From the NCBI RefSeq assembly GCF_020141465.1, contig NZ_JAHSPD010000001.1, positions 1,904,374-1,968,373 on the forward strand: a stretch of DNA of 64,000 bases, read 5' to 3'. Origin of the DNA: Roseovarius carneus (GTDB taxonomy: Bacteria > Pseudomonadota > Alphaproteobacteria > Rhodobacterales > Rhodobacteraceae). Position numbers and translations under genes: made by a program. Under the pieces are notes generated by a model. That model was given only the letters and a program-made list of their open reading frames with translations, did no database searches and was not told the origin of the DNA. This document shows, piece by piece, positions 51,396 to 60,246 of this stretch (position 1 is its first letter; the number at the start of each line of letters is the position of its first letter).

Positions 51396-52108
51396 TCTAC
51401 GATATCTCCTTGCAGAAATGCCTTGGTTTCGGGAGTTTTGGGTTGTGCGTAGAAGGCAGGCGCGGGGCCTGAGTCGTGCACCTGCCCATTGAGCAAGAAG
51501 ATCAGGTCGGTTGCAAGCCGCTTTGCCTGTCCGAGGTTGTGCGTGGTCATGATGATGCGCGTGCCGTTGGTATGGGCTGCGTGCAAAAGCGCCTCAATTT
51601 CGCGGGTGGAGCGGCCATCGAGATTGGCACACGGCTCGTCCAGAAAGAGCACGCGGGGGCGGCGGATGAGCGCGCGGGCGATGGCCAGCTTTTGTTTCTC
51701 GCCGCCAGACAGGCGCGGGGCAGGGCGGTCGAGCGCATCGCCCAGACCGATCCGCGCGGCCCATTCGGCGACGCGTGCGTCTCTTTCGGCGCGGGGCGTG
51801 CGGACCAGCTCCAGCGGATAGGCGAGGTTTTGTGCCACAGAACGGCGCAGCATGATCGGCGTTTGAAAGACGTAAGCCTGTGCCGCCTGCGCCTCCGGGC
51901 TGGGCAAAGACCATGTGGCACTGCCTTCGCTCAACCGCTCAACCCCGTGCAGCACCTTGAGAAGCGTGGTCTTGCCCGCCCCGTTGGGGCCAAGCACGAG
52001 GGTGACCCCCTCTTTGGGTAAGCTAAGGTTTATGGGGCCGAGAATGGCACGCCCGCGCCGCCGCACCACCGCGTCCTTCAGCGTGGCTGTCATGAGCGCG
52101 CTCACCAC
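51392..52108 (-). CDS. tupC: Tungstate ABC transporter ATP-binding protein
   Basis: A 238-residue ABC ATPase. Walker A GPNGAGKTTLL, signature LSGGEKQKLAIARAL and Walker B VLFLDEPCANLD are intact. The start is GTG at 52108 or 52105 after AGGAGG, overlapping the permease stop; the ATG at 52093 is a later option. It drives uptake of tungstate by TupB with TupA, for tungsten enzymes such as formate dehydrogenase or aldehyde oxidoreductase. Confidence 0.9.
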   Translation of the reverse strand: MVSALMTATLKDAVVRRRGRAILGPINLSLPKEGVTLVLGPNGAGKTTLLKVLHGVERLSEGSATWSLPSPEAQAAQAYVFQTPIMLRRSVAQNLAYPLELVRTPRAERDARVAEWAARIGLGDALDRPAPRLSGGEKQKLAIARALIRRPRVLFLDEPCANLDGRSTREIEALLHAAHTNGTRIIMTTHNLGQAKRLATDLIFLLNGQVHDSGPAPAFYAQPKTPETKAFLQGDIVE

Positions 52109-52806
52109 GTGCCCTCCTGCTCGGTGCGCGAGAGGGCGTGGATGGCGAAATTCACCACCAGCGCCAGCGCGATTAACACAAAACCCAGCCCCAGCGCCAA
52201 GGCAAAATCGCCCTTGCCTGTCTCCAGCGCAATCGCCGTGGTCAAAACGCGGGTGGCGTGGTCGATATTGCCGCCCACAACCATAATCGCGCCAACCTCA
52301 CCAATGGCGCGGCCAAAGCCCGCAAGTGCGGCGGTCAGTAATGTGCGCCGCCCATCCCACAAAAGCGTCTTGATCCTCTGGCGTTTGGGCGTGTTGAGCG
52401 AGATGAGAAGGTCGTGATATTCTGCCCAAAGCTCACGCATGGCTTGGTGGGTGATCGACGCGATCAGCGGCGTGATGATGATCACCTGTGCGATGATCAT
52501 CGCCGTTGGGGTAAAGAGAAGCCCCAGCACGCCGAAGGGGCCGGAGCGGCTGAGCAAGAGGTACACGATGAGGCCCACGACCACTGGCGGCAGGCCCATA
52601 AACGCGTTGAGCACCGCGATTGTGGCCCGGCGATAGCGAAAGCGGCGCACCGCCAGCGATGTGCCCAAGGGCAGCGCGATGCAGCAGGCGATGACCAGCG
52701 CCGTGAGGCTGACCTGGAGCGAGCGCAGCGTGATCTCCACCAGATCGGGGTCGAGCGTGACGATCAGCCAGAATGCGGAGGTGAGCCCTGCCCAGATATC
52801 AGTCAT
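52102..52806 (-). CDS. tupB: Tungstate ABC transporter permease
   Basis: A 234-residue permease with five or six hydrophobic helices and the EAA loop segment AALAGFGRAIGEVGAIMVVGG that contacts the ATPase. The N-terminal part with LEITLRSL-like sequence (VEITLRSLQVSLTALVIA) is typical of the TupB/ModB group. The ATG at 52806 is chosen; upstream sequence in frame does not resemble the family. It is the first recognised gene of the tup operon. Confidence 0.9.
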   Translation of the reverse strand: MTDIWAGLTSAFWLIVTLDPDLVEITLRSLQVSLTALVIACCIALPLGTSLAVRRFRYRRATIAVLNAFMGLPPVVVGLIVYLLLSRSGPFGVLGLLFTPTAMIIAQVIIITPLIASITHQAMRELWAEYHDLLISLNTPKRQRIKTLLWDGRRTLLTAALAGFGRAIGEVGAIMVVGGNIDHATRVLTTAIALETGKGDFALALGLGFVLIALALVVNFAIHALSRTEQEGTW

Positions 52807-52966
52807 TCGGCCCGGCCCTCTTTGGCGCAGTACAGGTGCGGTTTGTCTCACACAAGTCCAACGCGCGCCGGGAGGTGAAGCGGTAGGGCGTGGCTTGCAT
52901 ATAGAGGTCCTCTTGGGAATGTTCGAGTTTGCGGATGCGGGACTCAAAGGAGGGCCGCTGCGTCAT
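52799..52966 (-). CDS. Possible small protein upstream of tupB
   Basis: A 55-residue frame beginning MTQRPSFESRIRKLEHSQED, overlapping the tupB start by eight bases. The first part is charged and helical, the rest is Arg/Thr-rich with two Cys. I recognise no family. It could be a short regulator, a leader peptide coupled to tupB, or chance. A start at 52993 adds nine residues. Evidence for coding is weak beyond its position and close coupling. Confidence 0.3.
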   Translation of the reverse strand: MTQRPSFESRIRKLEHSQEDLYMQATPYRFTSRRALDLCETNRTCTAPKRAGPND

Positions 52967-53069
52967 GCGGCCTTTTCTTCTGAGCATATGCATTGAGCGC
53001 CTTCAAGGGTGCGCTGCGCGGAATAAGCAACCGCTGTCTGGCGGCAAGGGGAACCTCTCTTACCAATTA

Positions 53070-53084
53070 TTCTATTAATTAGAA
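53070..53084 (+). promoter_or_regulatory. Palindrome upstream of dabB, LysR-box type
   Basis: TTCTA-TTAAT-TAGAA is a perfect 15-base palindrome that includes the T-N11-A pattern of LysR-type regulators. It lies about 90 bases before the dabB start, inside an AT-rich stretch (53060-53115) that contrasts with the GC-rich surroundings. Candidate operator only; no lysR gene is adjacent. Confidence 0.45.
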
Positions 53085-53173
53085 CGAACACAAATAAACA
53101 ATGTATTTTTATGACCCCAAGGCCGCTGTTATCGCTACCCACGGCCCATCGCCCGAGAAAAGGATATATCGCC

Positions 53174-54733
53174 ATGTTGACTGCTCTATTGCCGTTTTTC
53201 GCGCCCCTCGCGCTTAGCCTTGCTGCCCTTATCGTCTTTCGCGGCCCGCAGTTTCGCCCTGCATCTGAATTGCGCCGTGTGGAGCTCTTGTCGCTTGTCG
53301 GTCTTGCCGCAGCGGCGATTTCGGGCCTTGCGCTGATTTTCAACGGTCCGGCCACAAGCCCTCTTTTCGGCATTGATGGGCTGGGGATTGCCGCGCGTCT
53401 GGATGCGGTGAGCGCGGTGATGCTGACGCTGGTTACATTCGTCGGTTGGGTCGTGGTGCGCTACGCGGCCACGTATATGGATGGCGAGGACCGGCAGGGC
53501 GCGTTCACGGGATGGCTCTGCGCCACTCTGGCGGCGGTGATGATGCTGGTGATTGCGGGCAATATCCTGCAACTGCTGCTTGCCTGGATCGCGACGAGCG
53601 TCTTTCTGCAAAAGCTGTTGCTGCATTACGCAGATCGCGTGGCAGCACAACGCGCGGCGCGCAAGAAATGGGTGACGGCGCGTTTGGGGGATGCGGCCTT
53701 GCTGCTGGCCGTGTTGCTGATTTACGGGCGCTACGGCACTGGTGACATCGCCGATATCATGGTTGCGGCGGGTGTCGATGCGGGCGGCGCGGGATCGGCC
53801 TGGATCGCGGCGAGCCTTGCGGTGGCGGCGATCTTGAAATCGGCGCAATTTCCGATGCATGGCTGGCTGACGGAGGTGATGGAAACACCCACACCCGTCT
53901 CGGCCCTGTTGCATGCGGGCGTGATCAACGCGGGCGGCTTTTTGCTCATCCGGTTCTCGGACGTGATGATCCTGTCGCCCAGCGTTCTGGCGGTTCTGGT
54001 GATGATCGGCGGGTTCACGGCGCTCTTTGGCGGCTTGGTGATGCTCACGCAATCGGCGGTCAAGACGTCTCTCGCATGGTCCACCGTGGCGCAAATGGGG
54101 TTCATGATCCTGCAATGCGGTCTGGCCCTTTTCCCGCTGGCCTTGCTGCATATCGTGGCACACTCGCTTTACAAGGCGCACGCGTTCCTTGCCTCGGGCA
54201 TGGCGGTGGACGGTGTGGCCGCAATCCGGCGGCCCGGCCCCGTGGCCATCCCGAGCGGCATCGCCGTGGGGCAGGCCTTTGTCATCGCGCTGGCGATCTA
54301 CGCGGTGGTTGCCTTTATCTTCGGCATCTCCGGCAAGTCGCCGCAGGCCATCGCATTGGGCGCGATCTTGATCTTCGGGGTGGCGTATCTTCTGGCGCAG
54401 GGTCTGGCCGATGCCGCACCACGGGTGCTGACACAGCGCACAGCCGCCTATTCCGTGGCCGCCGCCTTTGGCTATTTCGCCCTGCAAACCGGGTCCGAAT
54501 GGCTGATGGCGGGCACGCTGCCTGCGACACCGTCCCCCGGTCCACTGGAATGGGCGCTGCTGGTTCTGGCGCTTCTGAGCTTCGGCCTTGTGGCGGTGGC
54601 GCAGGCGATGTTCCCGCTCTGGGCGTATCACCCGGCAGCGGCGGGCATGCGGGTGCATCTCTCCAACGGGCTTTATGCCAATGCCATCTTCGACAAGCTG
54701 CTGCGCGGCTGGTCGACCAAGACCCCCTCCTGA
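53174..54733 (+). CDS. dabB: Inorganic carbon transporter membrane subunit DabB
   Basis: A 519-residue membrane protein of the NADH-quinone oxidoreductase subunit L/proton antiporter family. It has about a dozen hydrophobic helices, including KSAQFPMHGWLTEVMETPTPVSALLHAG, the proton-channel signature. The location directly before dabA identifies it as DabB, which couples cation flow to CO2 hydration by DabA. Complex I NuoL would be longer and set among nuo genes. The ATG at 53174 follows AAAAGGA. Confidence 0.9.
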   Translation: MLTALLPFFAPLALSLAALIVFRGPQFRPASELRRVELLSLVGLAAAAISGLALIFNGPATSPLFGIDGLGIAARLDAVSAVMLTLVTFVGWVVVRYAATYMDGEDRQGAFTGWLCATLAAVMMLVIAGNILQLLLAWIATSVFLQKLLLHYADRVAAQRAARKKWVTARLGDAALLLAVLLIYGRYGTGDIADIMVAAGVDAGGAGSAWIAASLAVAAILKSAQFPMHGWLTEVMETPTPVSALLHAGVINAGGFLLIRFSDVMILSPSVLAVLVMIGGFTALFGGLVMLTQSAVKTSLAWSTVAQMGFMILQCGLALFPLALLHIVAHSLYKAHAFLASGMAVDGVAAIRRPGPVAIPSGIAVGQAFVIALAIYAVVAFIFGISGKSPQAIALGAILIFGVAYLLAQGLADAAPRVLTQRTAAYSVAAAFGYFALQTGSEWLMAGTLPATPSPGPLEWALLVLALLSFGLVAVAQAMFPLWAYHPAAAGMRVHLSNGLYANAIFDKLLRGWSTKTPS

Positions 54734-54754
54734 TCCGAGCAAAGGAATAGAACA

Positions 54755-57154
54755 ATGGCTAACACCAAGCTTTCGCTCAAGAAAATCAACGCGGCCAGCG
54801 ATACCGCGGCCCGCGCAATCCCGCCGCTCTGGCCTCTGGCCTCTTCGGTCGCGGTGAACCCCTATCTGGGTCAGACCGCGGAGACACTGGCCCAAGCCGG
54901 GGCGCGTCTGGGCCGTGTGGGCGGGGTGGCGGTCACGATGCCGCGCGCGTGGTATCATGCGCGGATCACCCAAGGGGTCATTACGGATGCCGATATCGAG
55001 GCGGCGCTGGCGGCTGATGGTGGCAAAGCCCTGCCTGATCTCGCAAAGCTCAAGCATATCGCCAGCACCGAGGCGCCGGCACCCACGCCGCAGCCTACGA
55101 TTGTCGATCTGGCAAGTGAGGCGTCTGGCATCGACTGGGCGGGCATCATGGCGGACCGCTTTGGCCAATGGGCGGCGGGCTTCTTTGATCAAGGCCAAGC
55201 GCTTTGGGCGGCACCACGCCGCCGGGGGGCTTATGACGCATGGCGTCAGAACGCGACCCATGACCTGACGCCGGAGATCGCGGGCCTCACAGGCTTTGCC
55301 GATTTCATCAGCAAGACGCCCGACACCGCCGTTGAGGCGCTGGCACGGGCGGTGGCCAGCCTTGGCCTGAGCGAGGCGGCGCTGGAGACGTATCTTCACC
55401 AGCTTCTCTTCACGCTTGGCGGGTGGGGGCAGGTTTCGCGCTACCGTCTCTGGCAGGCCGAGCTTGCCCAAGGGAGCGACACGACCGCGACCGATCTTTT
55501 GACGATCCGCATTCTGTGGGAAGAGGCGCTGCTTGCGCATTACGCGGATGAGATTGGCGCGAAATGGGAGGAGGTCGCGGCGGCCCATGCCACCCCTTTG
55601 GACGTGAATGCGGATTTTCAGGCCAATGCGCTCTTGCAAAACGCATGGGAGCGGTCGGTGCAACGCGGCTTGGCCGAAACCTTTGCCGCACCGGCCCCAG
55701 CGGCCTATGAGGAACGCCCCGCACTTCAGGCTGCGTTCTGCATTGATGTGCGCTCTGAAGTCTTCCGGCGCGCGTTGGAATCGGTCAATCCGGGTATCCA
55801 GACTCTGGGCTTTGCTGGGTTTTTCGGCCTGACACCTGCGCATAAGGGCTTTGCCTCGGATGTTGAAGAACTACGCCTGCCGGTGCTTTTGAACCCCGGT
55901 GTGACTTCCACCTCGCAAGGCACGGATGCGGGCGCGGACCAGACGGCCCGCTTTACCGCGCGCGCAAGCCGGGCGTGGGGGCGGTTCAAGCTCGCGGCGG
56001 TGTCGTCTTTTGCCTTTGTCGAGGCGACGGGTCCGATCTATGCGGGAAAGCTTCTGCGTGATGCGCTCAACCTTGCGCCCAACGACGTGCCCGGCGGCCC
56101 TGCGCCGCGCCTTGATCCGGCGCTGGATCTTGCGGCACAGACCGATGCAGGCGAGACGATCCTGCGGGCCATGTCGTTCACCAAGAATTTTGCGCGGCTG
56201 GTCGTTCTGGCCGGGCATGGTGCGAATGTGGTAAACAACCCCTTCGCGAGCGGCCTGCATTGTGGCGCTTGCGGCGGATATTCCGGCGAGGTGAACGCGC
56301 GGCTTCTGGCGGGGCTGCTCAACAGCGTCGATGTGCGCAAGGGGCTTGCCGAGCGGGGGATCGAAATCCCCTCCGACACGCTTTTCGTGGGCGCGCTGCA
56401 TGACACAACCACGGATGCGGTCACGCTTTATGATGCGGATCATTCCGCAGCGGCCCATGTGGAGGATTACAAGCAGGCCCGTGCGTGGTTTGCCTCAGCC
56501 GGGACCGTCACACGGATGGAGCGTGCGTTGCGCCTGCCGCGTGCGACCGCGGACGGCAACATCTCGCTGCGCAGCAGGGATTGGGCCGAGACCCGGCCCG
56601 AATGGGCGCTCGCGGGCTGCAAGGCCTTCATCGCCGCCCCGCGCAAACGGACTGCGGGCCGCAGCCTTGAGGGCAGGGCCTTCTTGCATGATTACGACTG
56701 GTCCCAGGACAAGGGGTTTGGCGTACTGGAGCTGATCATGACCGCACCCGTGGTTGTGGCGAGCTGGATCAGCCTGCAATATTATGGCTCTACCGTTTCG
56801 CCGCACGTCTTTGGGTCGGGCAACAAGCTATTGCATAACGTGACCGGTGGCATCGGTGTGGTGGAGGGCAATGGGGGCGCGTTGCGCGCGGGCCTGCCAT
56901 GGCAATCGGTGCATGAGGGGGCGGAGTATGCCCATGATCCGCTGCGGCTGTCGGTTTGTATCGAGGCCCCGCGCGAGGCGATGACGAATGTCCTGCGCGC
57001 CCATGACGGCGTGCGCGATCTCTTCGACAATGGCTGGTTGCACCTCTTTGCGCTGAATGAGGCGGGGCAGATGGCATGGCGCTATGAGGGCGGTCTGGAA
57101 TGGTCGGCCATGGAGACCGTGTCTGGTGCACCCGCGCTCAAGGCGGTCAGCTAA
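54755..57154 (+). CDS. dabA: Inorganic carbon transporter carbonic-anhydrase-like subunit DabA
   Basis: A 799-residue DUF2309/UPF0753 protein. The zinc ligands of the beta-carbonic-anhydrase-like site are in place: Cys329 and Asp331 in FCIDVRSE, His488 in LAGHGANVV and Cys503 in LHCGACGG. The 15-residue spacing between the last two equals that of Halothiobacillus DabA. With DabB it forms an energy-coupled, one-way CO2 hydration system that accumulates bicarbonate in the cytosol. It starts 21 bases after dabB. Occurrence in this group suggests a role in bicarbonate supply for carboxylases or CO2 limitation rather than autotrophy, which is inference. Confidence 0.93.
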   Translation: MANTKLSLKKINAASDTAARAIPPLWPLASSVAVNPYLGQTAETLAQAGARLGRVGGVAVTMPRAWYHARITQGVITDADIEAALAADGGKALPDLAKLKHIASTEAPAPTPQPTIVDLASEASGIDWAGIMADRFGQWAAGFFDQGQALWAAPRRRGAYDAWRQNATHDLTPEIAGLTGFADFISKTPDTAVEALARAVASLGLSEAALETYLHQLLFTLGGWGQVSRYRLWQAELAQGSDTTATDLLTIRILWEEALLAHYADEIGAKWEEVAAAHATPLDVNADFQANALLQNAWERSVQRGLAETFAAPAPAAYEERPALQAAFCIDVRSEVFRRALESVNPGIQTLGFAGFFGLTPAHKGFASDVEELRLPVLLNPGVTSTSQGTDAGADQTARFTARASRAWGRFKLAAVSSFAFVEATGPIYAGKLLRDALNLAPNDVPGGPAPRLDPALDLAAQTDAGETILRAMSFTKNFARLVVLAGHGANVVNNPFASGLHCGACGGYSGEVNARLLAGLLNSVDVRKGLAERGIEIPSDTLFVGALHDTTTDAVTLYDADHSAAAHVEDYKQARAWFASAGTVTRMERALRLPRATADGNISLRSRDWAETRPEWALAGCKAFIAAPRKRTAGRSLEGRAFLHDYDWSQDKGFGVLELIMTAPVVVASWISLQYYGSTVSPHVFGSGNKLLHNVTGGIGVVEGNGGALRAGLPWQSVHEGAEYAHDPLRLSVCIEAPREAMTNVLRAHDGVRDLFDNGWLHLFALNEAGQMAWRYEGGLEWSAMETVSGAPALKAVS

Positions 57155-57180
57155 GGCAGACGGGTCCGCTGCGCGGCTTA

Positions 57181-57232
57181 GAGCATATCGCGTTCAATTG
57201 AATGCAGTTAAACGCGTTACGCTTTAATGCTC
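57181..57232. repeat. Palindromic intergenic element at a gene end
   Basis: The element is bounded by GAGCAT (57181-57186) and ATGCTC (57227-57232) and contains a near-palindrome GCGTTCAATTGAATGC and a central AACGCGTT. It occupies the whole space between dabA and the convergent gene and supplies that gene's TAA stop (57224-57226). It looks like a dispersed palindromic repeat; termination or mRNA protection are possible roles. Confidence 0.55.
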
Positions 57233-58006
57233 GCGCAGCAGGCGGCCCAGACCGGGCAGCTTATCGTCAATCCCGGCGAGGCGCAGGCAATCCCAGAGCA
57301 TGGCCTGATTGGAGCAGATGGCGTGTTTGCCCAGCTTTTGCTCAATCCGGTCGATCACATCAATGCTGCGCAATGCGCCGCAGCTGAGAAGGACGGCATC
57401 CGCCTCGGGGTGATCAATCGCTTGGGCGTAGTCCACAAGATAGTCAGGTGAGACGCGGATCATCTGCGTGTCATATTTCAGCCCCATCCCATGTGCGTGC
57501 AGCACCGAAACATCGGCCTCTTCCAGATAGCGCACCACATTGTCGTTCAGCTCAGGAATATAGGGCGAACCGAGCGCGATCTTGCGGGCGCCGATGGCGG
57601 CCAGAGCCTTGCGCACCGACCCGGCCAGCGTGCAGGTTTTTGCCCCGGGCGCGCCCTTGGCAAGCTCGGCCTGCGATGCCGCCTCTCCCACGGCAACAGT
57701 GCCCGAGGTGCAGGCGAAGACGATCACGTCCAGCCCGTCATCCGGCAAAATGCCCGCCGCCGCCTCGGCCAGTGAGCCGCGCAATTGCGCAAGGCTCTCG
57801 GTGGAGATTTCGCGCGGCATTGACGCGCGGTTGAAATAGGCCCCGACGCCCGGCGGCATATGGGCGATCATATCCTCTTCGATGGTCTGCTCATTCGGGA
57901 TCAGCACAAAACCGATCTTGGCACGCGCGTTGCGGCCTGTGTCAAATCCGGCGTTGCCCAGAACCGGATGCGTGCTGGGATCGGGCAGGGGGGATATGTG
58001 GGTCAT
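57224..58006 (-). CDS. Aspartate/glutamate racemase superfamily enzyme (maleate isomerase/EutA-like)
   Basis: A 260-residue protein of the Asp/Glu racemase superfamily. Two cysteines are placed as in maleate isomerase and arylmalonate decarboxylase: VFACTSGT in the first half and LLSCGALRS in the second. KIGFVLIPNEQTIEEDM at the start is also typical. Candidates are maleate cis-trans isomerase or the ectoine-utilisation protein EutA. No ectoine gene is adjacent. The ATG at 58006 is chosen because a start at 58036 adds ten residues outside the family. Confidence 0.82.
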   Translation of the reverse strand: MTHISPLPDPSTHPVLGNAGFDTGRNARAKIGFVLIPNEQTIEEDMIAHMPPGVGAYFNRASMPREISTESLAQLRGSLAEAAAGILPDDGLDVIVFACTSGTVAVGEAASQAELAKGAPGAKTCTLAGSVRKALAAIGARKIALGSPYIPELNDNVVRYLEEADVSVLHAHGMGLKYDTQMIRVSPDYLVDYAQAIDHPEADAVLLSCGALRSIDVIDRIEQKLGKHAICSNQAMLWDCLRLAGIDDKLPGLGRLLREH

Positions 58007-58164
58007 GGGGCCGCTCTCTCTCAAGGGGGAATGCATGGGGCAGTCTACACCGGAAAGGGGCGCTCAGGGCCAAGAAAAGGCCGGGTTGCGTTTGGCCTTT
58101 GCCGCAGCGCTTAGGTTACTAGGGCTTCGCAGGTAACGTGCGCATATATGCTTGTATAGATTTA

Positions 58165-58248
58165 TGGTGGGCGACCCTGGAATCGAACCAGGCGTGCGTC
58201 TCCGCGAGGGAGTTACAGTCCCCTGCCACACCTTGCGGCCTGTCGCCC
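58165..58248 (-). tRNA. tRNA-Tyr (GTA anticodon)
   Basis: On the minus strand the acceptor arm GGGCGAC pairs with GTCGCCC, then A73 and an encoded CCA. The anticodon loop reads CTGTAAC with GTA, a long variable arm follows, and the T arm has GTTCGATTC. The 84-base length with a class II variable arm fits tRNA-Tyr. Confidence 0.97.
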
Positions 58249-58414
58249 ACTGCCCTTGGCAGAGCCAAAAGCGTGAGGCGGTGTTTACGAAGCCGCCCTT
58301 GAGGCGTCAACCGGAAAATGCCTTGCGCCGGGGCTGAGGGAGGGCCATTCTGAGTGGCCTATGGCGCGTGAGGCGGCGCCGAAGCCAAATCTATGAGAAA
58401 TCAATGAAAGTTCT

Positions 58415-59209
58415 ATGAAAAACCCAACGAAAAAACCCAAATGGGTGGTGGAAAAAGAGCAGGGCAAAAAGGCCGAAGCGGCACAGACCTTGTGGCTCTT
58501 TGGGCTTCATGCGGTGCGCGATGCGCTGCTGAACCCCAAGCGTGAGAAACTGCGCCTGATCACCACGCTCAATGCGCGTGCCAAGCTGGAAGATGCGATT
58601 GTGGCCTCTGGCATGGAGCCGGAGATGGCAGACCCGCGCAAATTCCCCGCCGTGATTGATCCCGGATCGGTGCACCAAGGGGCCGTGCTTGAGGTGCGGT
58701 CGCTCGATTGGGGGGATCTGGAGAGCCTCGCGATGGGGGACGGTGTGCATGCGCCCCGGCTGATCCTGCTCGATCGGGTGACAGACCCGCATAATGTGGG
58801 CGCGATCCTGCGCTCGGCCGAGGTTTTTGGCGCGCGTGCGGTCATCGCGCCGCGTCACCATTCCGCGCCGGAGACAGGCGCGCTGGCCAAGACCGCGTCA
58901 GGCGCGTTGGAGCGGCAGCCTTACGTGCAGGTGCGCAACCTGTCGGATGCGATCGTGCAGCTTCAGGGGATGGGGTATCTCGTGCTGGGCCTTGATGGAG
59001 AGGCAGAGCAGACGATTGAGGCCGCGATGGAGGGTCGTCGCGACCGGGCAGTGGCGCTGGTTCTGGGCGCTGAGGGGCCGGGATTGCGCGCGAAAACCCG
59101 CGAGACCTGCGACGCTTTGGTCAAAATTCGGTATTTCAGCGGGTTTGGCTCGCTCAACGTCTCAAATGCGGCGGCGGTCGCCCTATATGCCTCTCAGGCC
59201 GAGGGATAA
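58415..59209 (+). CDS. rlmB: 23S rRNA 2'-O-methyltransferase RlmB (TrmH/SPOUT family)
   Basis: A 264-residue SPOUT methyltransferase. An N-terminal substrate-binding domain begins LWLFGLHAVRDALLNP. The catalytic domain has the motif 1 asparagine in DRVTDPHNVGAILRSAEVFGA, then LVLGAEGPGLRAKTRETCD and SLNVSNAAAVALY, which form the AdoMet-binding knot. E. coli RlmB methylates G2251 of 23S rRNA. The N-terminal 20 residues are Lys-rich. It is divergent from tRNA-Tyr and followed by a small zinc-ribbon gene. Confidence 0.92.
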   Translation: MKNPTKKPKWVVEKEQGKKAEAAQTLWLFGLHAVRDALLNPKREKLRLITTLNARAKLEDAIVASGMEPEMADPRKFPAVIDPGSVHQGAVLEVRSLDWGDLESLAMGDGVHAPRLILLDRVTDPHNVGAILRSAEVFGARAVIAPRHHSAPETGALAKTASGALERQPYVQVRNLSDAIVQLQGMGYLVLGLDGEAEQTIEAAMEGRRDRAVALVLGAEGPGLRAKTRETCDALVKIRYFSGFGSLNVSNAAAVALYASQAEG

Positions 59210-59218
59210 GGAGACGCC

Positions 59219-59530
59219 ATGCAAAAGATCGCAACCTGCTGTTATTGCGGCACGCGCGCCGCTTTGGTGATGCGCGGGGATGGGCGGCATGAGCTTTCAT
59301 GCTCGGCCTGCGGTGCGCCTTTGCATGAGATGAAGATGATGCCTCAGCGGGCAAAACCTGCCGCGGCCGCGGCCCCGCGGCGGGCCAAGCCTTTGCCGAA
59401 ATACGAGCCTGAGCCGCATTACGCGCGGCACCAGCCAGCCCAGCCACGCAAGCGGGGAAAGCGGCGCAAGGGCCTTATGCGCAAGGTGTTCGAGGAGGTT
59501 TGGGACATTGCCGAGGACATCTTTGATTGA
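59219..59530 (+). CDS. Small zinc-ribbon protein with basic tail
   Basis: A 103-residue protein with a zinc ribbon made by CCYCGTR and CSACGAP near the N-terminus, a proline/alanine/basic linker and a C-terminal KRGKRRKG patch followed by an acidic FEEVWDIAEDIFD helix. Nucleic-acid or ribosome binding is possible. AAGGAG lies just before the ATG and the gene starts nine bases after rlmB, so they are co-transcribed. No named family recognised. Confidence 0.75.
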   Translation: MQKIATCCYCGTRAALVMRGDGRHELSCSACGAPLHEMKMMPQRAKPAAAAAPRRAKPLPKYEPEPHYARHQPAQPRKRGKRRKGLMRKVFEEVWDIAEDIFD

Positions 59531-59625
59531 GGCTCTTGTCCGCCCCGCACGCAATTGTTTCAAAACTGGCGCGTGCGTTCACACTTCTTTGAACAGCCCT
59601 TCTTTTTCGCATGGTGCGGCCCAAC

Positions 59626-59722
59626 TACAATAGCAGGCAGGTCAGATCGGAACACTGGCCAAGCCCCTTGACTGTCCCTCGTTCCGTGACTGGCGCCCAA
59701 GGTCCTCCTTGGGCGCTTTTTT
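59626..59722 (+). ncRNA. Candidate small RNA ending in an intrinsic terminator
   Basis: In the 242-base gap, a -10-like TACAAT (59626-59631) with only a weak upstream partner is followed by about 60 bases without a ribosome-binding site. A perfect 10-bp terminator stem comes next (59693-59702/59707-59716, loop TCCT, T6 at 59717-59722). The terminator loop region contains CCTCC, which could pair with Shine-Dalgarno sequences. Alternatively the terminator simply ends the rlmB transcript. The terminator is certain; the independent RNA is not. Confidence 0.4.
59693..59722 (+). terminator. Strong intrinsic terminator
   Basis: A perfect 10-bp stem GCGCCCAAGG/CCTTGGGCGC with a four-base loop and six T residues, about 160 bases after the zinc-ribbon gene and 50 bases before the CoA-binding gene. 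Confidence 0.92.
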
Positions 59723-59772
59723 GTGGGCTGTCCTCTCTTGCGCACCTGCGTCACGGCGTTACTCTTCGCGTT

Positions 59773-60246
59773 ATGGATGAGACTTATTCAGATGCGCATC
59801 TGCGCGATATTCTGGCCCGCACGCGCCGCATTGCAGTGGTCGGCATGTCGATGAACCCGGTGCGGCCCAGCTATTATGTGGCGCGCTATCTCAAGCTCAA
59901 AGGGTATGAGGTGATCCCGGTCAATCCGGGCCATGCGGGCGAGGTTGCGTTTGGTGCGAGGGTCGTGGCGGGCCTGGAGGATGTGCCGGGCGAGGTGGAT
60001 ATGGTCGATATCTTCCGGCGGTCCGAACATGTGGCCCCCATCGTCAAGGAGGCGCTGGCGCTCTTTCCCACACTCGGGACGATCTGGATGCAGATCGGGG
60101 TGAGCGATCCGGCGGCGGCGGCACAGGCGCGCGCGCGCGGGGTGGACGTTATCATGAACCGCTGCCCCAAGATCGAGTATCAACGCCTGCACGGTGAATT
60201 GCGCATGGGCGGGTTCAACACCGGGGTGATTTCCTCGAAGCTTTAG
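59773..60246 (+). CDS. CoA-binding domain protein (YccU-like)
   Basis: A 157-residue single-domain protein with a Rossmann-like CoA-binding fold. It has RIAVVGMSMNPVRPSYYVARYL, YEVIPVNPGHAGE, VDMVDIFRRSEHVAPIV and IWMQIGV, then the NRCPKIEY end. The family resembles the CoA-binding subunit of succinyl-CoA synthetase but its role is unclear. No clear ribosome-binding site precedes the ATG at 59773; a strong terminator lies 50 bases upstream. The stop overlaps that of the next, opposing gene by four bases. Confidence 0.85.
   Translation: MDETYSDAHLRDILARTRRIAVVGMSMNPVRPSYYVARYLKLKGYEVIPVNPGHAGEVAFGARVVAGLEDVPGEVDMVDIFRRSEHVAPIVKEALALFPTLGTIWMQIGVSDPAAAAQARARGVDVIMNRCPKIEYQRLHGELRMGGFNTGVISSKL

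Noticed and set aside
53186..55843. An 885-codon open frame antisense to dabB and dabA
   Set aside because: It is His/Arg/Gln-rich, resembles no protein, and both sense genes are secure family members. It is a high-GC shadow frame.
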